Made by a program: the position numbers and the translations under genes
Notes under the pieces: model-generated
Databases searched by the model: none
What the model was told of the DNA's origin: nothing
The model's input: the letters and a program-made list of their open reading frames with translations, nothing else
Source of the DNA: Bacteroidales bacterium UBA6207
Lineage (GTDB): Bacteria; Bacteroidota; Bacteroidia; Bacteroidales; F082
NCBI GenBank assembly: GCA_002421995.1
Contig: DISP01000214.1
Location: forward strand, 9,387 to 15,545
Length of the DNA stretch: 6,159 nucleotides
Direction of reading: 5' to 3'
Part shown: piece after piece, positions 6,145 through 6,159 of the stretch
How the letters are laid out: each line of letters begins with the position of its first letter
Position numbering within the stretch: position 1 is the first letter of the stretch

Positions 6145-6159
6145 AGATTTTTTTTCGTC

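Overview
The window looks like a chromosomal segment from a member of the Bacteroidota, probably class Bacteroidia. The reasons are moderately AT-rich DNA, start codons mostly without Shine-Dalgarno sequences, promoter-like TAnnTTTG boxes in front of several genes, and proteins typical of that phylum: a SusC/BtuB-like TonB-dependent receptor, a DUF486 membrane protein and an ExoX-C-type protein with an acidic tail. Genus cannot be told from the sequence alone.

Layout, left to right. Positions 1-1497 (+) hold the beta-barrel part of a TonB-dependent outer-membrane receptor whose 5' end lies outside the window. A bidirectional hairpin terminator (1573-1600) separates it from a convergent two-gene unit on the minus strand: a FabH-type ketoacyl-ACP synthase III (2490-3482), then, 13 bases downstream, a FabI-type enoyl-ACP reductase-like SDR (1643-2476). 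A 460-base divergent intergenic region (3483-3946) holds a 14-base perfect palindrome and candidate promoters for both sides. A GT4-like glycosyltransferase follows on the plus strand (3947-5218) and ends at a second bidirectional terminator (5231-5264). The right end carries two minus-strand genes: a small protein with an ExoX-C-like N-terminus and a very acidic tail (5277-5654), and a four-helix DMT-superfamily DUF486 protein (5753-6121).

The one clear functional unit is the KAS III / enoyl reductase pair. Its products would catalyse the first condensation and the last reduction of a fatty-acid-type elongation cycle. No acyl carrier protein, acyltransferase, ketoreductase or dehydratase gene is next to it, so it either feeds the housekeeping cycle or serves a special acyl product. 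The receptor, the glycosyltransferase and the two small genes look like independent transcription units with no evident shared pathway. I see no mobile element, CRISPR array, tRNA or rRNA, and nothing that amounts to a new multi-gene system. The more interesting points are the highly acidic small protein, the atypical donor-site motif of the glycosyltransferase, the small residue at the FabH gate position, and two promoter-like TTTGC-A-tract leaders that bear on start-codon choice.
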